Positions 35,774 through 44,474 of a stretch of 64,000 nucleotides of DNA are shown here, in pieces. The notes beneath the pieces are model-generated. The model saw only the letters and a list, made by a program, of their open reading frames with translations. It was not told the origin of the DNA and ran no database searches. The stretch lies in assembly GCA_003223245.1 (NCBI GenBank), contig QHYI01000118.1:46126-110125 (forward strand), in the 5' to 3' direction. The stretch is from Acidobacteriota bacterium (GTDB lineage Bacteria > Acidobacteriota > Terriglobia > Acidiferrales > UBA7541). Position numbers and translations under genes: made by a program. Position 1 is the first letter of the stretch; each line of letters starts with the position of its first letter.

Positions 35774-36487
35774 ATGACGCAGACCTCCATTCGCGAGAAC
35801 TTGCTTCGGATCCAGGAAAGAATTGCTGCTGCTGCAGCTCGGGCAGGACGCCGCTCGGAAGAAATCACGCTCATCGGAGTTTCGAAGACGCATCCGGCCA
35901 TCGCCATTCAGGAGGCTTTTCAGGCGGGCGTGCGCCACTTTGGCGAGAACCGCGTGCAAGAGTGGGAAGTCAAGCGCGTTGGCACGAACAACTTGCCCGC
36001 AACGTGGCACTTGATCGGTCATTTGCAAAGCAACAAAGCCGCCAAAGCAGCGAAGCTGTTTCACGCCGTGGATTCTGTGGACGATTTAGCCGTCGCGCAA
36101 AAACTCAATCGGGCAAGGGCAGAAGCCGGCTTTTCTGCGAAATTGCGCGTGCTTCTCGAAGTGCGGGTCGCGCAAGAGGAAACCAAAAGCGGGGTGGAGA
36201 TCGCTGCGCTTCCCGAATTGGCCGAAAAGGTCGCCGCGCTGCCGCAATTAGAACTCGCTGGTTTGATGTGCATTCCGCCCTTCTTCGGCTCTGGCGCGGC
36301 TTCTCCTGCCGACGCCGTTCGTCCTTACTTCACTAAATTGCGCGAGCTGCGCGACGAACTAAAGGCCAAGCTCGGGTTGCCGCTCCCCGTTTTATCCATG
36401 GGGATGTCGCACGACTTTGAAGTGGCCATCGAAGAGGGCGCCACGGAAGTGCGCGTGGGAACTGCGCTGTTTGGAGGTCGCATGTAG
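35774..36487 (+). CDS. YggS-family PLP-binding protein
   Basis: 237-residue alanine-racemase-fold protein (YggS/PROSC/PLPBP) that binds pyridoxal phosphate and helps PLP homeostasis without a known reaction. Marks: TLIGVSKTHP with the PLP lysine (about residue 38), HFGENRVQEW, WHLIGHLQSNKAAKA, LAGLMCIPPF and LSMGMSHDFEVAIEEGATEVRVGTALFG. Length and motifs are normal. Start ATG 35774, transcribed divergently from tmk. Confidence 0.93.
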   Translation: MTQTSIRENLLRIQERIAAAAARAGRRSEEITLIGVSKTHPAIAIQEAFQAGVRHFGENRVQEWEVKRVGTNNLPATWHLIGHLQSNKAAKAAKLFHAVDSVDDLAVAQKLNRARAEAGFSAKLRVLLEVRVAQEETKSGVEIAALPELAEKVAALPQLELAGLMCIPPFFGSGAASPADAVRPYFTKLRELRDELKAKLGLPLPVLSMGMSHDFEVAIEEGATEVRVGTALFGGRM

Positions 36488-36606
36488 CGGCGACTTTACG
36501 TCTCGGTCTCCCTACATGTCCCTATCTTGCTTCATTTATCATCAAACAGGGTGGGAGGGCCTTTAGGCCTGAGGCATCTGCCCAGCCAATGCGTAGCTAA
36601 CTACTA

Positions 36607-37616
36607 ATGAACGGCGAGGTTTTGGAAATGGCCAGGTTATTCACTCCGTTGCGATTGCGGGAAATCGAACTAAAAAACAGGATTGTCGTTTCGCCGATGT
36701 GCGAATACTCGGCTGTGGATGGTCATCCGCAGCCATGGCATCTGGTGCATCTCGGGAGCCGTGCGGTGGGAGGCGCTGCATTGGTTTTTACGGAAGCTAC
36801 CGCGGTGGAAGCCCGCGGCAGGATCTCTCCTGCGGATACCGGCATATATCTCGCGTCTCATGTGGATGCATGGCGGTCCATCGTCGATTTTGTTCGCAAA
36901 CAGGGAGCCGTCCCTGGTATGCAGCTTGCTCACTCAGGCCGCAAGGGAAGCACGGCGCCGCCGTGGCTCGGCGGCAAGAAGGTCCCGTTGGAAGAAGGAG
37001 GATGGGAGCCGGTTGCACCGAGCGCGGAGGCTTTCGACAAGGATTATCCCATGCCCCGCGCGCTTGCAGCCGCAGAGGTCCGCGAAATCGTGGACGCTTT
37101 TCGAAAGGCAGCCGAGCGCGCATTCGCGGCGGGATTTGAAGTCCTGGAAATTCATGCGGCCCATGGTTACCTGCTGCATGAGTTTCTTTCTCCGCTGAGC
37201 AATTTCCGGCAAGATGAATTTGGCGGGAGCTTCGAGCATCGCATTCGGATCGTTCTCCAGGTGGCGGAGGCGGTGCGCGAAGTGTGGCCCGCAAGGTTGC
37301 CTCTATTCTGAAGGCTTTCAGTGTGGATCTCATCGACGTGTCCAGCGGCGGCATCGTGCCAGGAGTGCAGATTCCTGTTGGGCCGGGCTATCAGGTGAAG
37401 TTTGCGGAAGCGATTCGCAAGAAGGCAGGGATTGCTACTGGTGCGGTCGGAATGATTACTGAGCCGGAGCAAGCCGACGCCATTCTGAAGGCGGGTCAGG
37501 CAGACTTGATCATTATGGCGCGCGAACTGCTGCGCGACCCCTACTGGCCACGCCGTGCTGCGCACGCTCTGGGCGAAAAAATCAAGCCGCCCGCCCAGTA
37601 CGAGCGCGCTTGGTAG
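36607..37616 (+). pseudogene. YqjM-type NADH:flavin oxidoreductase (OYE), internal deletion
   Basis: An Old Yellow Enzyme gene in two frames. Frame 1 (36607-37311) reads normally from MARLFTPLRLREIELKNRIV (ATG 36628 is the family-like start) through HSGRKGS, HAAHGYLLHEFLSPLSN to EVWPARLPLF. It then stops. A second frame resumes near 37311 with LKAFSVDLIDVSSGG and continues through ATGAVGMI, RELLRDPYWP to PAQYERAW, ending at 37616. Compared with YqjM about 24 residues are absent at the joint, including the FMN-contacting Arg of the F-V-R-x-S strand, with a frame change. The product cannot be functional unless this is a sequencing or assembly error. Confidence 0.8.
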
Positions 37617-37624
37617 CTTGGATA

Positions 37625-37646
37625 GCACAGGCACTCCTGCCTGTGC
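37625..37646. repeat. Short inverted repeat after the OYE pseudogene
   Basis: 9-nt arms (GCACAGGCA and its complement) around CTCC. It starts 8 nt after the stop. It belongs to a different palindrome type from those in the atp region. No T-run follows. Confidence 0.6.
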
Positions 37647-37720
37647 AGTTTTCGGCGCGAATGCGCAGTTCCGAAAAACGTGCGGCGTACCCGGGGTACC
37701 TCACTTACTTAAGAAGGCCC

Positions 37721-38014
37721 ATGCTAGAAATTCAGGAACGCAATGGCGCCGCGATCTTTTCCGTCCGCGTCCAACCCCGCGCCAGTAAAGACGAACTCGC
37801 CGGGGAATGGGCGGGCGCGTTGAAGGTGCGACTGCAAGCCCCGGCCGTGGAGAACCGCGCCAATGAAGCGCTGATCGAATTCCTGGCGCAACTTTTGAAA
37901 ACGCCCAAGTCGGCTGTTAGAATTCTCAGCGGCGATCGAAGCCGCACGAAGCGCGTCGAAATTTGCGGTGTGACTGGGCAACAGATCCAAGCGCTGCTTG
38001 CCGTGGAAGCCTGA
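37721..38014 (+). CDS. YggU/DUF167-family protein
   Basis: 97-residue protein of the DUF167 family. Marks: FSVRVQPRASKDELAGEWAGALKVRLQAPAVENRANEALIEFLA and VRILSGDRSRTKRVEI, the family's signature order (V-x-P-x-A, P-x-x-G-x-A-N, G-x-x-S-R-x-K). Function is unknown; in some genomes it sits beside yggS or yggT, which fits the yggS gene 1.2 kb upstream. ATG 37721 is chosen with AAGAAGG just before it; an open frame to 37610 is not family-like. Confidence 0.88.
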   Translation: MLEIQERNGAAIFSVRVQPRASKDELAGEWAGALKVRLQAPAVENRANEALIEFLAQLLKTPKSAVRILSGDRSRTKRVEICGVTGQQIQALLAVEA

Positions 38015-38074
38015 AAGCCACGCAGTTGCGCGTGCCGCGCGACGGAGTGTGCCGGCCATGGAGCGTACCAGCCA

Positions 38075-39253
38075 ATGAGCGCGAACATTCTGGACATTCA
38101 AAGCGATTTGCGTAATGCCAAGCTTGATGGCTGGCTCTTTTACGATTTTCGGAGCCGGGATCCCATCGCGCAAACCATTTTGAACTTGCCCAACGGCATG
38201 CGCACGCGACGCTGGTATTACTTTGTGCCAGCCAATGGCGAACCGAAAAAACTGGTTCATAAGATCGAATCGGAATCGCTCGCGGCTTTGCCGGGCGACA
38301 CGCTGTATTATGCGGCGCAAGACGAGCTGCATAAGAATCTCAAGAGGATGTTGGGGCGCGCGAAAAAAGTGGCGATGCAGTATTCGCCGAAGAACGAAAT
38401 TCCTTACGTCGCAATGGTGGATGCGGGGACTGTGGAGTTGGTGCGGGCCGCTGGAGCAAAAGTGGTGAGCTCCGCGGACCTGGTGCAGAAATACGAAGCC
38501 TGCTGGAGCGCCGAGCAGAAGGAGTCTCATTTTTCCGCTGGAGTGATCATCGACCGCATCGTCCGCGGGGCGTTTGAGCACGCGGCGAAATGCGTGCGCG
38601 AAAAGAAGCCGCTGACGGAATACGATTTGAAGCAGTGGATCTTGAAGGAATTTGAAGCGGCGGGGATCTGGGCGGAAGAAGGACCGGACATTGCTGTGAA
38701 CGCGCATGCGAGTGACCCGCATTACGGCCCGACGCCGCAGTCTGCAGCACCGATCCGCGAAGGCGATCTGCTGCTCCTCGATGTGTGGGGAAAGAAGAAA
38801 GCGGCGGGAAGCGTTTATTACGATGTGACCTGGATGGGCTATCTCGGCGCGAAAGTGCCGGAGAAATATGCGAAGATTTTTGCGGTAGTGCGTGAAGCAC
38901 GCGACAAGGCCGTAGACTTGATCCGCACTCACGTTGCGAAAAAGAAACCGTTAGAGGGTTGGCAGGTAGACAAAGCGGCCCGCGGTGTCATCGAAAAAGC
39001 CAGATACGGCAAATATTTTTTTCATCGCACTGGCCACAGTATCGGCGAAAAAGTTCACGGCAATGGCGTGAACATGGATGGCCTCGAGACGCACGACGCG
39101 CGCCATTTGATTCCACATACCTGCAATTCGATTGAGCCAGGGATCTATCTACCGGAGTTTGGCGTGCGCAGCGAAGTGAATGTGTACATTGATGAAAAGG
39201 AAGCGCGCGTGACAGGCGCGGTGCAAAGCGAGATCCTGCCGTTGCTTGCGTAG
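38075..39253 (+). CDS. M24-family Xaa-Pro aminopeptidase-like metallopeptidase
   Basis: 392 residues with a creatinase-like N-terminal domain (about 1-150) and a pita-bread M24 domain. The five expected metal ligands are visible: D in LLLLDVWG, D in VYYDVTW, H in HRTGHSIGEKVHG, E in NSIEPGIYLP and E in RSEVNVYI. There is no signal peptide, so it is cytoplasmic. It should cleave peptides with proline in second position or act as a dipeptidase. ATG 38075. It is followed by two small membrane genes on the same strand. Confidence 0.9.
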   Translation: MSANILDIQSDLRNAKLDGWLFYDFRSRDPIAQTILNLPNGMRTRRWYYFVPANGEPKKLVHKIESESLAALPGDTLYYAAQDELHKNLKRMLGRAKKVAMQYSPKNEIPYVAMVDAGTVELVRAAGAKVVSSADLVQKYEACWSAEQKESHFSAGVIIDRIVRGAFEHAAKCVREKKPLTEYDLKQWILKEFEAAGIWAEEGPDIAVNAHASDPHYGPTPQSAAPIREGDLLLLDVWGKKKAAGSVYYDVTWMGYLGAKVPEKYAKIFAVVREARDKAVDLIRTHVAKKKPLEGWQVDKAARGVIEKARYGKYFFHRTGHSIGEKVHGNGVNMDGLETHDARHLIPHTCNSIEPGIYLPEFGVRSEVNVYIDEKEARVTGAVQSEILPLLA

Positions 39254-39272
39254 TTTTGAAGAGGGAACAGGT

Positions 39273-39695
39273 ATGGCTGAAGAATCAACTTCATCCGAAC
39301 CGGCAATCCGGCCAAAGGATTCCAAACACGAAACCAGGGCTGCCATTGTCGGCGTGGCAGCTTGGCTCGTGCCCGGTCTGGGGCACGCGCTGATGAAGAT
39401 GTGGGGCCGCGCGGTGGTTTGTTTCTTGACCGTGGGCGTGCTCGTATGGGTCGGCGCTGGGATGCGCGGAAATCTTTTCGCCTCGAGAGGAAATGATGCA
39501 TTCGGTTCGCTGAGATACCTTGCGGATCTCGGCACCGGTGGATTTTATTGGGTGGCCAAATCGCTGGAATCGAACGGCCCGGACGTGTCGCACGCGGACG
39601 GCGATTATGGAACAAGGTTTCTCGCCACCGCCGGAGTGTTCAATTTGCTGGCGGCGCTGCATGCTTACGAAATCGCGCGGGGTCGCAAAGCATGA
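39273..39695 (+). CDS. Hypothetical membrane protein (DUF6677-like)
   Basis: 140 residues: a polar N-terminal tail, then KHETRAAIVGVAAWLVPGLGHALMKMWGRAVVCFLTVGVLVWVG, a helix-Pro-Gly-helix pattern like TM2-type small membrane proteins, a soluble loop and a last helix (FLATAGVFNLLAALHAYEI). I recall a family of this kind in Acidobacteriota but its function is unknown. ATG 39273 with GAGGGAACAGG upstream. The stop overlaps the next gene's ATG by four bases, so the two are coupled. Confidence 0.7.
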   Translation: MAEESTSSEPAIRPKDSKHETRAAIVGVAAWLVPGLGHALMKMWGRAVVCFLTVGVLVWVGAGMRGNLFASRGNDAFGSLRYLADLGTGGFYWVAKSLESNGPDVSHADGDYGTRFLATAGVFNLLAALHAYEIARGRKA

Positions 39696-39940
39696 TGGCC
39701 CTAATGACCACGACCGTGAACGCCGCGATGGCGATTGGGTTGACCATGATTGCGTCGATGGTGCTTAAGCTCAGCCATTTGCAAGCTATGGTCCTCTTCG
39801 CTCTGGTGATTTCGGTTGCGTTCGGATTCCTGGGTCGCCGCCGGCCCATGGAACGCTTGAAGTACATCCTTTGGACGCTGCTTCTGTTTCTCTTGATTGG
39901 CGTGGGCATCGGCTGGGCCATGTATCCCTTCTCCCACTGA
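39692..39940 (+). CDS. Small two-helix membrane protein
   Basis: 82 residues with helices about 5-45 (broken by a polar stretch, SHLQ) and 58-76 (KYILWTLLLFLLIGVGIGWAM), ending PFSH. ATG 39692 overlaps the previous stop (ATGA). Function unknown. Its last 115 nt plus 23 nt beyond the stop recur at 57044-57175 in decayed form, so the 3' end of this gene may be the insertion point of a mobile island. Confidence 0.65.
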   Translation: MMALMTTTVNAAMAIGLTMIASMVLKLSHLQAMVLFALVISVAFGFLGRRRPMERLKYILWTLLLFLLIGVGIGWAMYPFSH

Positions 39941-39963
39941 ACGTCTTGCCGGGAACAGTTCCG
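39825..39963 (+). repeat. Left copy of 139-nt direct repeat (putative island boundary)
   Basis: From GATTCCTGGGTCGCCG to GGAACAGTTCCG, covering the 3' end and stop of the small membrane gene. The right copy at 57044-57175 has the same orientation, differs by roughly half a dozen substitutions and lacks 7 nt. The left copy keeps an intact reading frame. Confidence 0.85.
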
Positions 39964-40474
39964 GGTCGAAAGCGTCACGCCACACCCTGTCACTGCCCAT
40001 CACAGCGTGCCCGATGCCGCAATTCGCCCCAGGTAAGCGTCGAAATTATTCACCCACCCTGTGCTTGGAACGAGCTGAGAATTCCCCGCATGCGGCTTGA
40101 AACCTGTGTAGCGGATTTGAAACAGTCCATTCAAATATAGCGAGAACTCCCTTTCCGAGGAGCGCATAGAACGCGTGGGTCTGCAGGTTCCCAAGGTGTT
40201 TCGGTGGCAGGCTACGACGATATCTCGCTGGCTAGCTGACAGATCCTCAATTAACCACTATCAGAATCCCGAGAACTTCTTCTGCCTTCTGCGAGTTCGC
40301 AAACAGTTTCAGTATTCCTCAACCAAATCTTTTGAAAATCGGGTTTGAAACCCAAATTCAAATTGCAGATGGTGGTAATCGACAAGTTCCCATTTCTAGT
40401 GATGCGCAGAGGGAAACCCGCCCTCGCAGCAAAATATTGCGATAGCGCGGAGAGAAGATTCTTAGATTTTACGC
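39964..40474. other. Gene-free stretch with a LacI-family remnant
   Basis: About 510 nt without an intact gene. At 40169-40239 two adjoining frames read ERVGLQVPK then GVSVAGYDDISLAS and a stop, which resembles the conserved core of LacI/GalR-type repressors (VPxDVSVxGYDDI) with one frameshift. Nothing else is recognisable. Confidence 0.4.
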
Positions 40475-40503
40475 TTGACAGTGGAAAGGTCGGCGCGAAT
40501 AAT
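40475..40503 (+). promoter_or_regulatory. Predicted promoter of the TonB-dependent receptor gene
   Basis: TTGACA (40475-40480, perfect), 17-nt spacer, AATAAT (40498-40503, one mismatch). Transcription would begin near 40510, just ahead of the operator at 40521. Confidence 0.6.
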
Positions 40504-40520
40504 GCAAAACCATTAGGGAC

Positions 40521-40532
40521 GTAAACGCTTAC
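40521..40532. promoter_or_regulatory. LacI-type operator, receptor side
   Basis: GTAAACGCTTAC, a GTAA-TTAC inverted repeat around a CG-rich centre, like operators of LacI/GalR-family repressors. It lies about +11 to +22 from the predicted start, where binding would block transcription. 11 of 12 bases match the site at 50392-50403. Confidence 0.55.
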
Positions 40533-40602
40533 CTAGCTTGCGTTCCGAGGGTGGAGAACCTTCCTGGAATTCAGTCTTTTGGGGACCTTCGAGGTGATAA
40601 CA

Positions 40603-43600
40603 ATGTGGTGGAAACCAGCTAGCTCGACAACCTTTCGTTTTGGGTATTTGCTGGCGTTATGTCTAGGCGTGCTTTTGATGTCTATTTCTGTGCGTGCCCA
40701 GATTGGCAATGCGACCTTGGGTGGAACTGTTATGGACCCGTCCGGTGCTGCGGTGGCCAACGCCGAACTGACGCTGACGAATAAGGCCACCGGGTTCGAA
40801 ATGAAAGTTACGTCCAACGAGAGGGGCGAATATACGTTCCGCAATGTAACCCCGGCTACCTACGATCTAAGAGTTGTGAAAACCGGATTTCAAAACTACA
40901 TCCAGAAAGATATCGAATTGACGATCAACCAGTCCGGGCACGCTGACGTTTCGTTAAGGCTTGGGGCCAAGACGGAAACGGTCACGGTGGAGGGTGAGAA
41001 CACTCTCATTAACTACGACAACGGAACGTTGCAAGGGGGAATTGATCCTGAGACCGTCAAGGATCTGCCACTCATCGTATCGGGCAAACCAAGGTCTTCT
41101 GCCAGTTTCGCCGTGCTTCTGCCCGGAGTGTCCACTGGCAACAGTAATGAGGCATTTAACGCGCGGATTAACGGCGGGCTGCAGTCCGGCGACGAGGCGC
41201 TCCTGGACGGCGCAACTATGCAGGAAGGCTTTATGAGCCAGAGTGGCATGGTCTCGATCCAGGGCGACTTTCAAATGTCCCCGGACATGGTGCAAGAGGT
41301 CAAGGTTCTTACCTCGGACTATGCTCCCGAATACGGCTCATCTGCATCGGGACAAATCACAATGGTGAGCAAGTCCGGCGGTAGCACGTATCACGGAGCG
41401 GCGTTTGAATATGCTCGCAACAAATCCTTCAATGCGGCTCCCTGGAATGCAACTTGCAGCAGTCCAGGTTGCGACCGACGTCCGCCGGATGTCGAGCACG
41501 ACTTCGGGGCAAACGTTGGAGGTCCTGTTAAGATTCCGTACCTTTACCACGGGACTTCCAAGCATCATTCGTTTTTCTATTTCGACTGGGAAGCCTTTCA
41601 CCAGGCAGGCGGTTCGAACGTTCCTACTCTTTCAATCCCTTCGATGCTCGAGCGAAGCGGGGACTACACGGACTGGAAGGACAGCAAAGGCCAACTGATT
41701 CCTGTTTATATGCCCGGCAATGCCAGCGCAGCGTGTCAAGCTGCCGCCGGAGTTGGACCAGGCCAGCAATTCCCCGGCAACAAGATCCCTTCGAATTGTT
41801 TCAGCCAAATTGCCGTTGCCTATCTGGCGAAAATGCCGCAGCCAACAAACGCTCAGCCGTTCAACAATTACACCCTTTCCAAGCCGGTCCCGGACTCATT
41901 GGTCTCCAACAGCAATGTTTTCATGACCCGTATTGACCATAACTATGGCGATAAGGACCATTTCTATTTCTTCTGGTGGCGCCAGTTTACGGGCTACAAC
42001 ACGGCGACTGAGCTTCCCCCGATTATCTCCACGGAGTCGCCGACAAGACCGCAGAACTCGCCGATTGCCCGTTTTAATTGGGAGCACACGTTCTCAACAA
42101 CGATGACCAACCACCTGACTCTGGGGTACCTGAACCGCAATGAGGGCTACGGCTCCGAGCCGCAGATCCTGAACGCGGCGAAAGCCGGAACACTGCCGCT
42201 GGTGGCAGGAGCAGCGGGGAGCAACTCGCTGCCTCAATTTACTTTCACGACCTTCCATCAGATTTCGAACAGCACTGGGCCCCCAGCGGGGAATGTCACG
42301 ACTCGTCCGACTTGGGACCTGAACGACACCGCAAACAAAACTCTTGGCCATCATACGATTACCTTTGGTTTCGACTGGCGAAACATCCAGGGCAACATTC
42401 ACCAGCACACCAATCAGGCAGGTTCGTATAATTTCAGCGGCTCGGCTACAGCCATACCTAGCCTCAATAGCGGCGCCCCTGTGGCGGATTTCCTGCTCGG
42501 GGCGGTCACGGGTGGTTCCGTAGACCGCCGAACGGTCAGCGCCTGGTACCCTCGTCAGAATTCCTGGGCGCTGCATGTCAACGATTCCTGGAAGGTGACC
42601 ACAAAATTCACCGCGAATTTCGGCATGCGGTGGGATTACTTTTCGCCATCGCATGAGAAATACAATCATCTTTCGTTCTTCGATCCCACAGGTACGAATC
42701 CCGACGGAATACCAGGCAGTTTGGCTTTTGCAGGTAACGGTTCGGCGTGCCAACCTGCTTGTTACGGAGCGGAATACCCGGAAAAGGCCTGGCGCAAGGG
42801 TTTTGCTCCTCGTTTGAGTATCGCCTACGCCTACGACCCAAAGACCGTTGTTCGAGCCGGTTACGGCGTTTTCTTTACGCAAGCATTCTACCCAGGCTGG
42901 GGCGGAGGGATTTCGCTTGACGGGTACAACCTAAATCAGTCCTTCGGCACGCTCAAGGACCCGACGACAAATCAAAACGACCCCACTTTCTACCTCGACA
43001 ACGGAGTCCCGGTGCCCGCGCAGACGCCGCCATTTATCACGGGTTCCTTCGACAACGGTCACGGCATCCTTTATCGCCCCTTGGATGCCAACCGGCGGTC
43101 CTATTCCCAACAATGGAACCTGACCATTGAACGGCAACTTCCACAGAATGTTTTCCTGAGCGTGGCTTATGTAGGAAACAAGGGCTCGCGGTTGCCGTCG
43201 AGTTTGAACCCGATCAACGTCCTGAATCCCTTCGATCCAAAGATTCAAGCGCTTTACGCGAACACAACCCCCATTGACCCATCGTGCGCTACCGGCAATC
43301 CGGCAGCGGGGGCCAATTGCAGTTACGTGCCTGAGTTAAACGTTCCGTTTACTTCAGACAACCAGACTCTCTTCGGCGTTATGCCACCATACCCTGGGTG
43401 GATCGCAGAACTCAACGCAGCGGGGAATTGCTCTCCGACTGTTGGGCAGGCCCTTCTTCCATTTCCGCAGTACTGCGATAAGCTCCAAGGACTCAATGAG
43501 AATCATGGAAGCTCCATCTACCATTCCTTCCAGTTGAAGTTCGAGAAGCGCTACAGCCAAGGCTTGTACATGTTGGTGGCCTATACCAACTCGAAACTCC

Positions 43601-44343
43601 TCACGGATGCTGCGGACAATACGCAACGTGACGCCTCGACGTGGAACGCCTCGCAAGGAGTGATCTCGCCCTATGAAGAGAAGCGAAATCGTTCCCTGGC
43701 TCCGGATGATGTTCCGCAAACTCTTTCCGCAGCTTTCGTTTACGAGTTGCCTTTCGGCCGAGGGAAGCACTACTTGAGCGGCAGCGGCGGCCTCGATCGC
43801 GTGGTCGGCGGCTGGCAGATTAGCCCGATCATCCGTTACTCGAAAGGTACGCCATTCTGGATCCGTTCCGGAGCTTGCCTCACCTCCTACACTGGACAAG
43901 GATGTTTGCCGGGACGCATTTCTGGAGCGAAGCCTTTCTTGCAAGATCCCAGTAATTTCGATCCCAGCAAGGGGGCGCTCCTCAACGCAGCCGCGTTCGA
44001 GCCACTCACTTCTTTTGAGCCGACGGGAGCGTGTCCAGGCTGCACAGGAGTTTTTGGGTACACCGGCACAGGCCCGCGCATCTTCGGTTTCCGAGGGCCG
44101 AACTACAAGAACGTGGACTTTGCAATTACCAAGAACACCCGGTTGAATGAGCGGCTCAACCTCGTTTTCCGCGCAGAGTTTTACAACGCCTTCAACCTAC
44201 ATATGTTCGTCAACGATGGCAATTTCACCATTTCGGGAGGGAATGCTTTCGACACGGATATAAGCTCGACCAGCTTTGGTCAATGGACAGGCAACGTCAG
44301 TGCGCCACGAAGAATTCAGTTGGGCGCAAGAATCGAATTCTGA
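40603..44343 (+). CDS. Oar-like TonB-dependent receptor with carboxypeptidase-regulatory domain
   Basis: 1,246-residue outer-membrane protein. Residues 1-33 are a signal peptide (ending SVRAQ). A carboxypeptidase-regulatory-like (beta-sandwich) domain spans about 35-120 (GTVMDPSGAAVANAELTLTNKATG and FRNVTPATYDLRVVKTGFQNY). The plug follows (ALLDGATMQEGFMSQSGMVS), then a long 22-strand-type barrel ending RIQLGARIEF with the usual terminal Phe. These receptors are abundant in Acidobacteriota and are thought to import oligosaccharides or other large substrates with TonB energy. ATG 40603 is preceded by GAGGTGA. A promoter, an operator and a strong terminator frame it as a single-gene unit. Confidence 0.92.
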   Translation: MWWKPASSTTFRFGYLLALCLGVLLMSISVRAQIGNATLGGTVMDPSGAAVANAELTLTNKATGFEMKVTSNERGEYTFRNVTPATYDLRVVKTGFQNYIQKDIELTINQSGHADVSLRLGAKTETVTVEGENTLINYDNGTLQGGIDPETVKDLPLIVSGKPRSSASFAVLLPGVSTGNSNEAFNARINGGLQSGDEALLDGATMQEGFMSQSGMVSIQGDFQMSPDMVQEVKVLTSDYAPEYGSSASGQITMVSKSGGSTYHGAAFEYARNKSFNAAPWNATCSSPGCDRRPPDVEHDFGANVGGPVKIPYLYHGTSKHHSFFYFDWEAFHQAGGSNVPTLSIPSMLERSGDYTDWKDSKGQLIPVYMPGNASAACQAAAGVGPGQQFPGNKIPSNCFSQIAVAYLAKMPQPTNAQPFNNYTLSKPVPDSLVSNSNVFMTRIDHNYGDKDHFYFFWWRQFTGYNTATELPPIISTESPTRPQNSPIARFNWEHTFSTTMTNHLTLGYLNRNEGYGSEPQILNAAKAGTLPLVAGAAGSNSLPQFTFTTFHQISNSTGPPAGNVTTRPTWDLNDTANKTLGHHTITFGFDWRNIQGNIHQHTNQAGSYNFSGSATAIPSLNSGAPVADFLLGAVTGGSVDRRTVSAWYPRQNSWALHVNDSWKVTTKFTANFGMRWDYFSPSHEKYNHLSFFDPTGTNPDGIPGSLAFAGNGSACQPACYGAEYPEKAWRKGFAPRLSIAYAYDPKTVVRAGYGVFFTQAFYPGWGGGISLDGYNLNQSFGTLKDPTTNQNDPTFYLDNGVPVPAQTPPFITGSFDNGHGILYRPLDANRRSYSQQWNLTIERQLPQNVFLSVAYVGNKGSRLPSSLNPINVLNPFDPKIQALYANTTPIDPSCATGNPAAGANCSYVPELNVPFTSDNQTLFGVMPPYPGWIAELNAAGNCSPTVGQALLPFPQYCDKLQGLNENHGSSIYHSFQLKFEKRYSQGLYMLVAYTNSKLLTDAADNTQRDASTWNASQGVISPYEEKRNRSLAPDDVPQTLSAAFVYELPFGRGKHYLSGSGGLDRVVGGWQISPIIRYSKGTPFWIRSGACLTSYTGQGCLPGRISGAKPFLQDPSNFDPSKGALLNAAAFEPLTSFEPTGACPGCTGVFGYTGTGPRIFGFRGPNYKNVDFAITKNTRLNERLNLVFRAEFYNAFNLHMFVNDGNFTISGGNAFDTDISSTSFGQWTGNVSAPRRIQLGARIEF

Positions 44344-44377
44344 AAAGCGGGCACGCTAATACACTCCAAAACGACCG

Positions 44378-44411
44378 GCGCCCCGATGAAAAGTCGGGGC
44401 GCGGTTTTTTT
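44378..44411 (+). terminator. Rho-independent terminator after the receptor gene
   Basis: Perfect 9-bp stem (GCGCCCCGA and complement), 7-nt loop, then GG and seven T residues. It lies 35 nt after the receptor stop. Confidence 0.85.
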
Positions 44412-44474
44412 GGCGAAGTTTTCGAGCGGAAATTCACACAGACAATTTCAGGTGACGGCTTCAATGGCCTCCGG

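Noticed and set aside
37724..38932. 402-codon minus-strand open frame
   Set aside because: Lies opposite the YggU-type and M24 genes, both well supported by family motifs.
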